Part shown: in pieces, positions 15,978 through 24,435 of the stretch
How the letters are laid out: the number at the start of each line of letters is the position of its first letter
Numbering within the stretch: the first letter of the stretch is position 1
Origin: Deltaproteobacteria bacterium
GTDB lineage: Bacteria; Myxococcota; JADLHZ01
Length of the DNA stretch: 64,000 nt
Direction of reading: 5' to 3'
Assembly (NCBI GenBank): GCA_020848545.1
Contig: JADLHZ010000102.1
Span: forward strand, 85,098-149,097
Made by a program: the position numbers and the translations under genes
Notes under the pieces: model-generated
Database searches by the model: none
What the model was told of the DNA's origin: nothing
What the model saw: only the letters and a program-made list of their open reading frames with translations

Positions 15978-17249
15978 GTGAGCGCGCGCACAGTGAACAT
16001 CCGCGACCCCATCCACGGCACGATGTGGGTGAGCAACGAAGAGCGCGCCATCATCGACACCCAAGCCGTGCAGCGCCTGCGCAACGTGCGGCAGCTGGGC
16101 TTTGCCGACCTTGCTTATCCCGGCGCCACCCACTCCCGCTATTCGCACTCGCTCGGCGCCATGCACGTCGCCGGCAAGCTCGCCGACGTCGTATTCGGCG
16201 CGCTGCCTGCCGCCGATCGCGAGTTTCTCTCGCAACGCGTGCGCTTGGCGGCGCTGCTTCATGACGTGGGCCACGCCCCGATGTCGCATACGAGCGAACG
16301 GCTGATGCCAAAAGTGTCGACGCTCGGCCTCCCGGCGTGGGCGATCGACGCGGGCGAGGATCAAGCGACGCACGAGGACTACACCGTGCTGCTCGTCCTG
16401 CGCTCGCACTTGGGGGCTGCGATCGACGCGGGCTTCGGCGCCGGCATGGCCAACGACGTCGCGTGCATCATCGCCGGCAAGCTCGATGGAAAGAGCAGCT
16501 TCGTGCGCGGCGGCGTCGATTATTTTCCGGTCCTGCGCCAGCTCGTCAGCAGCGAGATCGACGTCGATCGCATGGACTACCTCTTGCGCGACTCGTTCTA
16601 CACCGGCGTGAGCTACGGCAAGTACGATCTCGATTGGCTGTGCCAAGCCGCGAGCTGCCATGTGCACGAAGGCGCGGCGCACTTGGCGCTCGGCAACCGC
16701 GCGATCTTCGCGTTCGAGGACTTCCTCCTCTCGCGCCTGCACATGTTCCTCGCCGTCTATTATCACTACATCCCGGTCGGCTTCGATCACCTGATGATGC
16801 GCTACGCGCAGGACGCGCCCGGCGATTACGTCTTCCCGAGTGATGCCGAAGCGTACGTCACGCGCGACGACGTCCACTTCGTGACCGCGCTGCGCTCGTC
16901 GCAAAACGTATGGGCGAAGCGGCTCGCGTATCGACGTGGCTATCGCTTGCTGCTCGAGACCACCGAGCGCGATCGCCCGGTGCCGAAGGCCGCCGTGCTC
17001 GAGGCGCTGAAAGACGCGAAGATCGACGCGTTCGAAACGACCGCCTCCGGCGTGCTCTCGAAGTACTTTGGCGATCGCTCGGAGCTGCCGATCTTCGTCA
17101 TCAACGACGCGCTGTCGCAGGTGACGCGGCTCGACGAGTACACGCCGCTCTTCGAGCGCTACCGCCAGAGCGTGATCGTCACGCGCATCTACGTCGATCC
17201 CGACCGCATCGACGATGGCCGCGCGATCACCAAGAAGATCCTAGGCTGA
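15978..17249 (+). CDS. HD-domain phosphohydrolase (dNTPase/SAMHD1-like)
   Basis: The 423-residue product starts at the GTG at 15978. It opens with NIRDPIHGTMWVS, the conserved beginning of the family. The metal-binding His residues appear as YSHSLGAMHVAG (His57), the HD pair in ALLHDVGHAPMSH (His95-Asp96), and the distal Asp in SSEIDVDRMDYLLRDS. Family members hydrolyse deoxynucleotides or other nucleotides. The conserved IDVDRMDYLLRD segment is the strongest mark. The C-terminal 150 residues are a less conserved helical region. Its end overlaps the end of ygfZ by 9 bases on the opposite strand. Confidence 0.9.
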   Translation: MSARTVNIRDPIHGTMWVSNEERAIIDTQAVQRLRNVRQLGFADLAYPGATHSRYSHSLGAMHVAGKLADVVFGALPAADREFLSQRVRLAALLHDVGHAPMSHTSERLMPKVSTLGLPAWAIDAGEDQATHEDYTVLLVLRSHLGAAIDAGFGAGMANDVACIIAGKLDGKSSFVRGGVDYFPVLRQLVSSEIDVDRMDYLLRDSFYTGVSYGKYDLDWLCQAASCHVHEGAAHLALGNRAIFAFEDFLLSRLHMFLAVYYHYIPVGFDHLMMRYAQDAPGDYVFPSDAEAYVTRDDVHFVTALRSSQNVWAKRLAYRRGYRLLLETTERDRPVPKAAVLEALKDAKIDAFETTASGVLSKYFGDRSELPIFVINDALSQVTRLDEYTPLFERYRQSVIVTRIYVDPDRIDDGRAITKKILG

Positions 17250-18077
17250 GGGCCACGGCAACACGCGCGCTTCGACGCCGCCGACAGTGACCGTCGCAGC
17301 GTCCGCCGCGGCAGCCTTCAAGTATGCGAGCGCGATGTGGTCCTGCTCGCCGGCGAGCGACGCGGCGCTGGTCACGATGCCTACGTTTTCACCGGCGAGG
17401 ACGAGCGCGGCACCGGCGACGAGCGGCTGCGGCGCGGCCAGGCGGACGAGCGACCGTTGCACCTTCTTGTAGGTGTCGAGCCGCGCGACGACTTCTTGGC
17501 CAACGTAGCAGCCTTTCTCCCAATCGATGAGCGCGCCGAGGCGGGCTTCGTGCGGGTTGTACTCTTCGGAGAGCTCGCGCCCGTACGCCGCGATCCCGTC
17601 GCGCACCCGCATGTACTCGAAGCGCTCGGGGCCGAGCGGCGAGAGCCCGCTCGTCGCCGCCTCGACGGCCGCCGCGGGCCCGATCACGTGCGTTCCGAGC
17701 ACGCCGGCCACGCGACCGGTGACGACAAAGCCCTTGGCCGGCGCAGGCGCTTCGCCGCCGAGCACATGCGCGACCGGCCACGGCGCCGCCGCGAGCTGTA
17801 CGTCTTCACGGAAGATCATCTTGTCGATCCACTCGCCGGCGACCGACGCCGGCCCGCGGGTGACGAGCCACAAGGCCTCCTCGCGAAAGATCATCGTGAC
17901 GACGTCGACGATCCGGCCTTTCTCGGTCGTGATCACGTTGTCGACGACCTCGCCGACCGCGCGCTCGACGACGCCGTTCGTGCTCAGCCGCTGCACGAGG
18001 TCGCGGCCGTCTTTGCCTTGGATGCGCAGCACGCCGAGCTCGCGGCGGAGAATGACTTCGGCCATGGCGGCGTTCAT
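17241..18077 (-). CDS. ygfZ: YgfZ/GcvT-family folate-binding protein
   Basis: The 278-residue product contains the diagnostic YgfZ signature KGCYVGQEVVARLDT with its conserved Cys (about residue 190). The N-terminal half has the GcvT-like fold (LRIQGKDGRDLVQRLSTNGV, GRIVDVVTMIF). YgfZ proteins bind tetrahydrofolate and help assemble or repair Fe-S clusters in certain enzymes, with the Cys needed for function. Starts at 18077 and 18065 are both possible; the second (MAEVIL) lies closer to the conserved domain. The gene diverges from the Ppx/GppA-like gene with 56 bases between them. Confidence 0.9.
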   Translation of the reverse strand: MNAAMAEVILRRELGVLRIQGKDGRDLVQRLSTNGVVERAVGEVVDNVITTEKGRIVDVVTMIFREEALWLVTRGPASVAGEWIDKMIFREDVQLAAAPWPVAHVLGGEAPAPAKGFVVTGRVAGVLGTHVIGPAAAVEAATSGLSPLGPERFEYMRVRDGIAAYGRELSEEYNPHEARLGALIDWEKGCYVGQEVVARLDTYKKVQRSLVRLAAPQPLVAGAALVLAGENVGIVTSAASLAGEQDHIALAYLKAAAADAATVTVGGVEARVLPWPSA

Positions 18078-18133
18078 CGCGTGGGCGGCTCGGAAAAAGC
18101 AACGGTGGCGGCGGGCTGGCCGATATCGCAGGC

Positions 18134-19306
18134 ATGAAGATCGTGCCGAAGACGACCGTGCAAGGGCCGGAAACCACTGGCGAAACGCCTAAGCCGGTGA
18201 CCAAAGCCGGGACGCCCGCGCCGTCGTTTGGGGACCACGCGGCGCTTGCGCTCGTCGGAGCCGCGCCGGCGCCGCGCCCGGTGCAGAAGAGCAGCGACAG
18301 CAACGTGACGACGCGGCTGCACCGTATCGCTTCGCTCGGCGGCGGCCAGACCGCGCAGCGCTTCGCGGCGATCGATCTCGGCAGCTCGAGCGTGAAGATG
18401 TTGATCCAAGAGCGCGGCGAAGACGGCAAAATGAGGACGCTGCACGACGAAAAGATCGGCTGCGCGCTCGGCAAAGACGTGCCGGCGAACGGCGCGATTC
18501 CACAGAAGAACATGCAACGCGCCGTCGATGCGCTGAAGGACCTCTTGAAGATCGCCGACTCGTTCGGCGTCGCGCCGGAAGCGATCCCGATGATCACGAC
18601 GGCCGTCGTCAGGAACAGCACGAACGGCGCCGCGTTCGCCGACCAACTGCGCAAAGACCTCGGCCTGAAGCAACTGAAGATCCTGAGCGGCCCCGAAGAG
18701 GCCGAGCGCGGCTACAAGGGCGCGATCGCCATGATGAACGGCGCGCCCGGACGCTACGCGACGCTGGACCTCGGCGGCGGCAGCTTCCAGCTCGCGATCG
18801 GTGACGAGAAGACGTTGGAGGCCGGCGGCAGCTCGCAGGTCGGCAGCAACAAGATCGTGCAACAGCTGCTGCCGGGCGAGATCCTCAACGCCAAAGACTT
18901 CGCCGCGGCCGACGCGCTCTTGCTCGCCGACAAAGACGCCAAGATGCCGCTCGACGTGGCGTTGCTCCAAGGCCGCACGCTCGTCGCCACCGGCGGCATC
19001 TCGAAGTTCTTGCGCGCGCATCTCGGCAAGGACGTGATCAGCGCGAGCGAGATCGATGCGCTGCGAAAGAGCATGGGCGCGATTGGCTTCGACGCGCGCG
19101 TGCCGCTGATCCAAGCGGGGAAAGACGCCGACACCTTGAAGGCGCTCGGCGTCGACACGGCGCCGGAAGCGCGCGACTACGGCGTCAAGCTCGTCGCCTC
19201 GACAACGCTGCTCCTGCACATCTTGAACGGCATCGCTGCCAGCGAAGTCCGCGTCAGCGAGACCGATTCGCGCCACTCCCTGGTGCTCGAAAGCGCCGCC
19301 AGCTAA
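18134..19306 (+). CDS. Ppx/GppA-family phosphatase with N-terminal extension
   Basis: The 390-residue product has about 75 disordered, Pro/Thr-rich residues before the domain. The actin-like ATPase fold is marked by AAIDLGSSSVKMLI (phosphate 1), TTAVVRNSTNG, SGPEEAERGYKGA and YATLDLGGGSFQLAI (phosphate 2). Family members hydrolyse polyphosphate or the 5' phosphate of pppGpp and tune the stringent response. At about 315 residues the domain is the short single-module form, as in exopolyphosphatases that lack the HD-like C-terminal half. The gpsA gene begins 10 bases downstream, so they probably share a transcript. Confidence 0.9.
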   Translation: MKIVPKTTVQGPETTGETPKPVTKAGTPAPSFGDHAALALVGAAPAPRPVQKSSDSNVTTRLHRIASLGGGQTAQRFAAIDLGSSSVKMLIQERGEDGKMRTLHDEKIGCALGKDVPANGAIPQKNMQRAVDALKDLLKIADSFGVAPEAIPMITTAVVRNSTNGAAFADQLRKDLGLKQLKILSGPEEAERGYKGAIAMMNGAPGRYATLDLGGGSFQLAIGDEKTLEAGGSSQVGSNKIVQQLLPGEILNAKDFAAADALLLADKDAKMPLDVALLQGRTLVATGGISKFLRAHLGKDVISASEIDALRKSMGAIGFDARVPLIQAGKDADTLKALGVDTAPEARDYGVKLVASTTLLLHILNGIAASEVRVSETDSRHSLVLESAAS

Positions 19307-19315
19307 GCTCACCGG

Positions 19316-20332
19316 GTGAGCTACGGCGTCACCCTCGATCGCATCACGGTATTAGGCGGCGGATCCTTCGGCATCGCGCTCGCGGTTCACCTGGCCGAGA
19401 AGCACAAGCACGTCGCGCTGTGGGAGACGAACCAAGCGCGTGCTGAGGCCTGCGCGAAGCACCGTGAAGATCCGCAGCTCCTCCCCGGCGTGCGCTTGCG
19501 TGAGTCGATCGCGATCGGCTCGGACATCGGCGCGGCGTTGAGCGGCACCCAAGCGATCGTGATCGCGGTGCCATCGGCCGCGGTGCGTGAAGTGACGACG
19601 CTCGTCCGCCAGCGCATCACCGGCAAGCTGCCGCTCGTCATCTGCGCCGCCAAGGGCATCGAGCTCGACACGCTCGCGCTGATGTCCGACGTTTGCGAAG
19701 CGACGCTCGGCGCGAAGGAAGAGATCGCGTACCTGAGCGGCCCGTCGTTCGCGCTCGAAGTGGCGCAAGGTCTGCCGACGTCCGTCGTCATGGCGGCGCA
19801 CGGCGAAGAGACCGCGACGCACGCGCAGAACATCGTCTCGATGCCGTCGTTTCGCGGCTACTCGTCGACCGACGTCATCGGCGTCGAGATCGCCGGCGCG
19901 CTCAAGAACGTGCTCGCGATCGCCGCCGGCGCCGTCGACGGCATGGGCCTCGGCATGAACGCGCGGGCGGCGATGATCACGCGCGGCCTCAACGAGATCA
20001 GCCGGCTCGGGCAGAAGCTCGGGGCCAACCCGCTGACGTTCTTGGGCCTCGCGGGCGTCGGCGACCTCGTGCTCACCTGCACCGGCGAGCTTTCGCGCAA
20101 CCGCCGCGTCGGCATCGCGCTCGGCAAAGGGCACACCTTGAAGCAAGCGCTCGCCGAGGTGAAGACCGTGGCGGAAGGCGTCGGCACGGCGAAGGCGGCG
20201 CACGCGCTCGCGCAGAAACACGGCGTCGACGTGCCGATCATCGAGGCCGTGTACCAAGTGGCGCATCAAGGCCTGCCGGTGACCGAGGCGCTCCGCGCGT
20301 TGATGTCGCGCACGCTCAAAGCAGAGTGGTGA
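19316..20332 (+). CDS. gpsA: Glycerol-3-phosphate dehydrogenase (NAD(P)+)
   Basis: The 338-residue product starts at the GTG at 19316. The Rossmann motif reads VLGGGSFGIALA, where GpsA usually has GAGSWGTALA. Other family segments are ICAAKGIE, YLSGPSFALEVAQGLPTSVV (compare LSGPSFAxEVAxGxPTAVV) and EIAGALKNVLAIAAG with the catalytic Lys. GLAGVGDLVLTCTGELSRNR is also conserved. The enzyme reduces dihydroxyacetone phosphate to glycerol-3-phosphate, the backbone of phospholipids. The length is normal for the family. The last 17 bases overlap the converging adenylation-domain gene. Confidence 0.97.
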   Translation: MSYGVTLDRITVLGGGSFGIALAVHLAEKHKHVALWETNQARAEACAKHREDPQLLPGVRLRESIAIGSDIGAALSGTQAIVIAVPSAAVREVTTLVRQRITGKLPLVICAAKGIELDTLALMSDVCEATLGAKEEIAYLSGPSFALEVAQGLPTSVVMAAHGEETATHAQNIVSMPSFRGYSSTDVIGVEIAGALKNVLAIAAGAVDGMGLGMNARAAMITRGLNEISRLGQKLGANPLTFLGLAGVGDLVLTCTGELSRNRRVGIALGKGHTLKQALAEVKTVAEGVGTAKAAHALAQKHGVDVPIIEAVYQVAHQGLPVTEALRALMSRTLKAEW

Positions 20333-21734
20333 CGCGCGTCTTCAACGCCGGCCGATCGATCTTCTGCGAGCTGTTCAAGGGCAGCGCGTCGAGCACGAGC
20401 ACGCGCGCCGGCCGATAAGCCTCAGGCAACGCTCCCCGCAAGAACGTCTGCAGCGCGGCCTCGTCCGGAGCGACGCCGGGCTTCGCAGCGACGCACGCGA
20501 TGATGCGCTGCTCCGCCTCGTCGCCGACGACGACGCATGCGGCGCTGGCGATCGCGCCATGCGTGAGCAGCGTCGCCTCTACGTCGCCGAGCTCGATGCG
20601 ATGGCCGCGGATCTTCACTTGGTCATCGAGCCGACCGAACAGGTCCACTTCGCCGTTCGCCGTCAGCCGCGCACGATCGCCCGTCAGGTACATGCGCTTG
20701 CCGGGCCAAAACGGATCCGGCACGAAGCGCGCGGCAGTCAGCGCCGGCTGATGATGGTAGCCCTCGGCCACACCATCTCCGGAGATCGCGAGCTCGCCTT
20801 CGGCCGCGGGCTTCAGCGCTTCATCGAGCACGTAGACGCGCGTATTGGCGATCGGCTTTCCGACGGTGACGCGCCCGACGGGCACGTGCAGCTCTTTGGC
20901 GGTCGACCACACGGTCGTCTCCGTCGGGCCGTAGAGGTTCCACAGCCGCACGCCCTGCGCGAGCAACGCTTCGGCGGTCACCGCATCGAGCGCTTCACCG
21001 CCGCAGAACAGGCGCACCCTCGGCGGAAAGACGATCTTCTGCGCGAGCAGCACGCGGTAGGTGCTCGGCGTCGCTTGCATGCAGGTGACGCCGTGCGCCG
21101 CGATCAACGCCTCGATGCGCCGCGCGTCGACGGACTCGCCTTCTTTGGCGATCACGGTCTTCGCTGACGCCACGAGCGGCACGAAGATCTCGAGCGCGGC
21201 GATGTCGAACGACCAATTCGTCAACGCGAGCATCACGTCGCTCGAACGAAACTCGAGCGTCGTCCGCATCGCTTCGACAAGGTTCGTCAACGCCGAGTGC
21301 GGCACGCGCACCGCCTTCGGCTTGCCGGTCGAGCCGCTCGTGTACATGAGGTACGCCAGCGCTGCCGGCGGTGCGATCGGTCGCGATGCCGCAGGCTCCA
21401 CGGTCTCGACATCGATCACCGGCAGCCCGCTCGCCGCCACCTTCGCGCGCCATCGTTCGACCGTCACGACCGTCGACGCCCGAGAGTCGACGAGCATGTG
21501 CTCGATGCGCGCCTCAGGAAACGTGGGATCGATCGGCACGTACGCGCCACCGGCGGCCCACGCGCCGTACATCGCCGCCACCGCGTGCTTCGTGCGCGGC
21601 AAGAGCAGCGCGACGATGCGCTCGGTCGGCGCCGGGATGGCCTGGAGCTCCTCGGCGATGGCGCCCGCGTAACGGATCAGCTCGTCGTGCGTCCACGCGC
21701 CGTCAGCGTCGACGAGCTGCGCGGCGGAGCTCAA
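20316..21734 (-). CDS. Stand-alone amino-acid adenylation domain protein
   Basis: The 472-residue product is a single NRPS-type adenylation domain with no carrier domain. Core motifs are present: A3 YLMYTSGSTGKPKAV, A4 SFDIAALEIF (the Asp that binds the amino group is kept), A5 NLYGPTETT, A7 MYLTGDRA, A8 GRLDDQVKIRGHRIELGDVE, and A10 NSSQKIDR with the catalytic Lys. It should activate an amino acid as its AMP ester and pass it to a carrier protein elsewhere. The start is a TTG that overlaps the stop of hflX (TTGA). A partner might be the free ACP at 52337 or the PCP of the 37-42 kb megasynthase. This pairing is inference. Confidence 0.88.
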   Translation of the reverse strand: MSSAAQLVDADGAWTHDELIRYAGAIAEELQAIPAPTERIVALLLPRTKHAVAAMYGAWAAGGAYVPIDPTFPEARIEHMLVDSRASTVVTVERWRAKVAASGLPVIDVETVEPAASRPIAPPAALAYLMYTSGSTGKPKAVRVPHSALTNLVEAMRTTLEFRSSDVMLALTNWSFDIAALEIFVPLVASAKTVIAKEGESVDARRIEALIAAHGVTCMQATPSTYRVLLAQKIVFPPRVRLFCGGEALDAVTAEALLAQGVRLWNLYGPTETTVWSTAKELHVPVGRVTVGKPIANTRVYVLDEALKPAAEGELAISGDGVAEGYHHQPALTAARFVPDPFWPGKRMYLTGDRARLTANGEVDLFGRLDDQVKIRGHRIELGDVEATLLTHGAIASAACVVVGDEAEQRIIACVAAKPGVAPDEAALQTFLRGALPEAYRPARVLVLDALPLNSSQKIDRPALKTRVTTLL

Positions 21735-23404
21735 CGCGCGTGCACCGGCTCGTCGGCGCCGCGGCTGAGCGCTTGGTCGATCGCTTCGAGCAGCGTTGGT
21801 ATGCCGGCGCGCTTCGTTGCCGACACCAGCAAATGGCGCTTGCTCCGCTGCCAGAGAAAGTCGTCCGCCGCGATGAGATCGCCCTTGCTCCAGACGAGCA
21901 GCGTCGGATGCCCGCCGAGCTCCATCTGCGCCAAAATCGCTTCGACGGCGGCGCGCTTCTCGTGCTTATCCGGATCGCTCGCGTCGACGAGGTGCAAGAG
22001 CAAGTCCGCGTCGCCGAGCTCTTCGAGCGTGGCGCGGAACGCATGGATGAGCTCGTCCGGCAGCTCGTGGATGAAGCCCACCGTGTCCGTGAGGATCACC
22101 TCGCGGCCGCTCGGCAAGCGCAGCGTGCGCGACGTGGGATCGAGCGTCGCGAAGAGCTTGTTCTCGACCAGCACCTCGCTCTTCGTGAGCGCGTTCATCA
22201 GCGTCGACTTGCCGGCGTTCGTGTAACCGACGATCGAAACGACGGCCATGTCGGCCTTCGCGCGCCGCTTGCGCCGCAGCGTGCGCTCGCGGCTGACGCC
22301 CTCGATGGCGCGCTCGAGCTGCGTGATCCGATCCTTCGCGCGCCGCCGGTTGATCTCGAGCTTCGTCTCGCCCGGGCCACGGCCGCCGATGCCGCCGGTC
22401 AAGCGGCTCATCGCCGTGCTCATCTCGCTCAGGCGCGGCAGGTTGTATTGCAACTGCGCGAGCTCGACCTGCAGCTTGCCGTCGACGGTCGTCGCGTGCT
22501 GCGCGAAGATGTCCAAGATGAGCTGCGTGCGATCGATGACCCGCAGCTCGGTCGCGTCGCCGAGCGTGCGCACCTGCGCCGGCGACAATTCCTGATCGAA
22601 GATCAAGAGCTCGGCGTCCAAGCGCAGCGCGTGCAGCACGATCTCTTCGAGCTTGCCCTTGCCGACGACGTAGCGACTGTCGAGCTGCTTGCGCGCCTGC
22701 ATCACGGTGTCTGCCACTTCGACCCCGGCGGTGTCGCAGAGCTCGCGCATCTCGGCCGCACGCCGATCTTGCTCTTCCTTGCCCTTGGTCGACGCCGAGA
22801 CGATCACCGCTCGCGTGCCGAAGCGCTCGCGCTTCACCTTCTTCGGCGACGCGCTGCCGACGAGCTCGGCTTCGAGCTCGTTGACGAACGCCTCGAAGTC
22901 GTTGTGGCTCAAGTCTTCGCAGTCGTCGCCTTCTTCCTCGGCGTACGGCGCTCCCTGGTCGTCGCCGCTCGCGCCACCGAGTGGCACGAGGTGCGCGCCG
23001 TGCAGCACGAGGTGGCCGCTGTGATCGGCGGCGACGCTCATCAAGTAGTCGAGGCGCAGCTTCTGCAAGTCGACCAGGTCTTCTTGGTGCAGCAAGCGGC
23101 GGTGATCGAGCTGCGTGACGATCCAACGCAGCCCGCGGAGGCGCCCGCCACCCGCGCGCAAGCGACCGATCTCCGGCAGATACACGCGGTGCGCGTCGCC
23201 CACGGTCACGGCTTCGATGCGCCCGCGCCGATCGACGAGCACGCCGACGCGCCGGTGAATGTCCGAGCTGCACGAGAGCAAGTGGCGTAACAGCTCGTTC
23301 GTGGCCACGAGCTTGCTCGGCACACGCCGGCGGAACGTGCGTTCGAGCGCGTCCTTCTGTGACGGCTTCAGCCCTTGCAGTTGTCCTTCGAGTCGTTCTG
23401 CCAT
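21731..23404 (-). CDS. hflX: HflX ribosome-associated GTPase
   Basis: The 557-residue product has the HflX-specific N-terminal domain (YVVGKGKLEEIVLHA, DAELLIFDQELSPAQ, VIDRTQLILDIFAQHA) and linker (LTGGIGGRGPGETKLE, then EINRRRAKDRI). The GTPase domain follows with G1 GYTNAGKST, G3 DTVGF and G4 WSKGD. G4 departs from the standard NKxD. HflX splits stalled or stress-arrested 70S ribosomes. The first 180 residues are longer than in E. coli HflX (426 residues in total), so the N-terminal region is an extension typical of some deltaproteobacterial and archaeal-like homologs. It heads a pair with the adenylation protein. Confidence 0.95.
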   Translation of the reverse strand: MAERLEGQLQGLKPSQKDALERTFRRRVPSKLVATNELLRHLLSCSSDIHRRVGVLVDRRGRIEAVTVGDAHRVYLPEIGRLRAGGGRLRGLRWIVTQLDHRRLLHQEDLVDLQKLRLDYLMSVAADHSGHLVLHGAHLVPLGGASGDDQGAPYAEEEGDDCEDLSHNDFEAFVNELEAELVGSASPKKVKRERFGTRAVIVSASTKGKEEQDRRAAEMRELCDTAGVEVADTVMQARKQLDSRYVVGKGKLEEIVLHALRLDAELLIFDQELSPAQVRTLGDATELRVIDRTQLILDIFAQHATTVDGKLQVELAQLQYNLPRLSEMSTAMSRLTGGIGGRGPGETKLEINRRRAKDRITQLERAIEGVSRERTLRRKRRAKADMAVVSIVGYTNAGKSTLMNALTKSEVLVENKLFATLDPTSRTLRLPSGREVILTDTVGFIHELPDELIHAFRATLEELGDADLLLHLVDASDPDKHEKRAAVEAILAQMELGGHPTLLVWSKGDLIAADDFLWQRSKRHLLVSATKRAGIPTLLEAIDQALSRGADEPVHAR

Positions 23405-23413
23405 GCTCTCACG

Positions 23414-24397
23414 TCATCGATCGCGCAGCGCATCGGCGATGGCCGCCGCGACCCTCGCTTCATGAAACGGCGCCATACTTCGTTGCCCGAGCGCTGCTTT
23501 TGCCCGCGCCGCCGCCGCGTCCTCGTACACCCGCATCATCGCGCTGACCAGGGCTTCGTGATCGATCTCGGCCCACACGCCGCGGCTCTGATCGCCGAGG
23601 CTCGGGTCATTCGCCGGCGCCTCGCGGCATGGCACGAGCCAGGCGTTGGCATCGTTCATGAAGTCGAGGTTGCCCGAGAACGCCGTCGCGATCGCCGGCA
23701 CGCCGTGCGCCATCGCGTCCGAGAGCGTGAGCCCCCAGCCTTCACCCCGGTGCGGGCTGACGTACGCGCCCGCGAGCCCGTAGAGCGCCGCGACGTGTGC
23801 GTCCGACAAGGTGCGGCGCACTTGCACCACCCCATCTGCGCGCACGTCGGGATCGCGCTCGTTCGTCTTCAACACGAGGCGCGTCGCCGGATGACGCGCA
23901 TGCACGGCGGCGAACGCCTTCAACAAGGCGTCGGTGTTCTTGCGCGGATCGGCGAGCTTCGTGATGTAAAGATAAACATACACATCCTCGGACAACATCA
24001 GATCCCGTCGCACGCGCGCCACGAGCGCCGCGTCAGCGTGCGCCGGCGCGTCGACCACGTGAGGCACCACGTGCACGCTCGGATGCGCCTCGGCGAACGC
24101 CCAGAAGCAGAAGTCCGACGCCGTCCAGATCGCATGCGCCGACGCGAGCGCCGACGCGTACATCGGTGGCAGCGCGCTCGTCTCCCAAACCGCGTACGCG
24201 ATCCAAGGACGGTCTTTCAGCCCCGGATAACGCGCGAAGACCCGCTCGTACTTGTCGAGCGCCGTGTGGACGATCGACACGTCGGCGTTCTCCGCCACAT
24301 CGACCAGCACGTGTCCGAGCCGGCGCAAGCAGCGGCCGTAGGCCTCGGCCGCGCGCAGGTGGCTCCGATAGCTGTCGGCGGCGTAGAACACGCGCAT
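23414..24397 (-). CDS. Glycosyltransferase family 4-like protein
   Basis: The 327-residue product starts at the ATG at 24397 (MRVFYAADSYRSH); a TTG at 24424 would add nine residues. The C-terminal half contains the GT-B donor-binding signature, with YLYITKLADPRKN, SPHRGEGWGLTLSDAMAHGV and PAIATAFSGNLDFM. The E-x7-E-type region appears as GEGWGLTLSDAMA. The N-terminal half has the loosely conserved acceptor domain (VWETSALPPMYASAL). The enzyme transfers a sugar from a nucleotide sugar to an unknown acceptor. It lies 9 bases downstream of hflX and diverges from the next glycosyltransferase, a pairing that suggests work on the same glycan. Confidence 0.85.
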   Translation of the reverse strand: MRVFYAADSYRSHLRAAEAYGRCLRRLGHVLVDVAENADVSIVHTALDKYERVFARYPGLKDRPWIAYAVWETSALPPMYASALASAHAIWTASDFCFWAFAEAHPSVHVVPHVVDAPAHADAALVARVRRDLMLSEDVYVYLYITKLADPRKNTDALLKAFAAVHARHPATRLVLKTNERDPDVRADGVVQVRRTLSDAHVAALYGLAGAYVSPHRGEGWGLTLSDAMAHGVPAIATAFSGNLDFMNDANAWLVPCREAPANDPSLGDQSRGVWAEIDHEALVSAMMRVYEDAAAARAKAALGQRSMAPFHEARVAAAIADALRDR

Positions 24398-24435
24398 CGC
24401 GCGATCGTAGATCGGGCTCGGCAAAGAGGCTAGCG

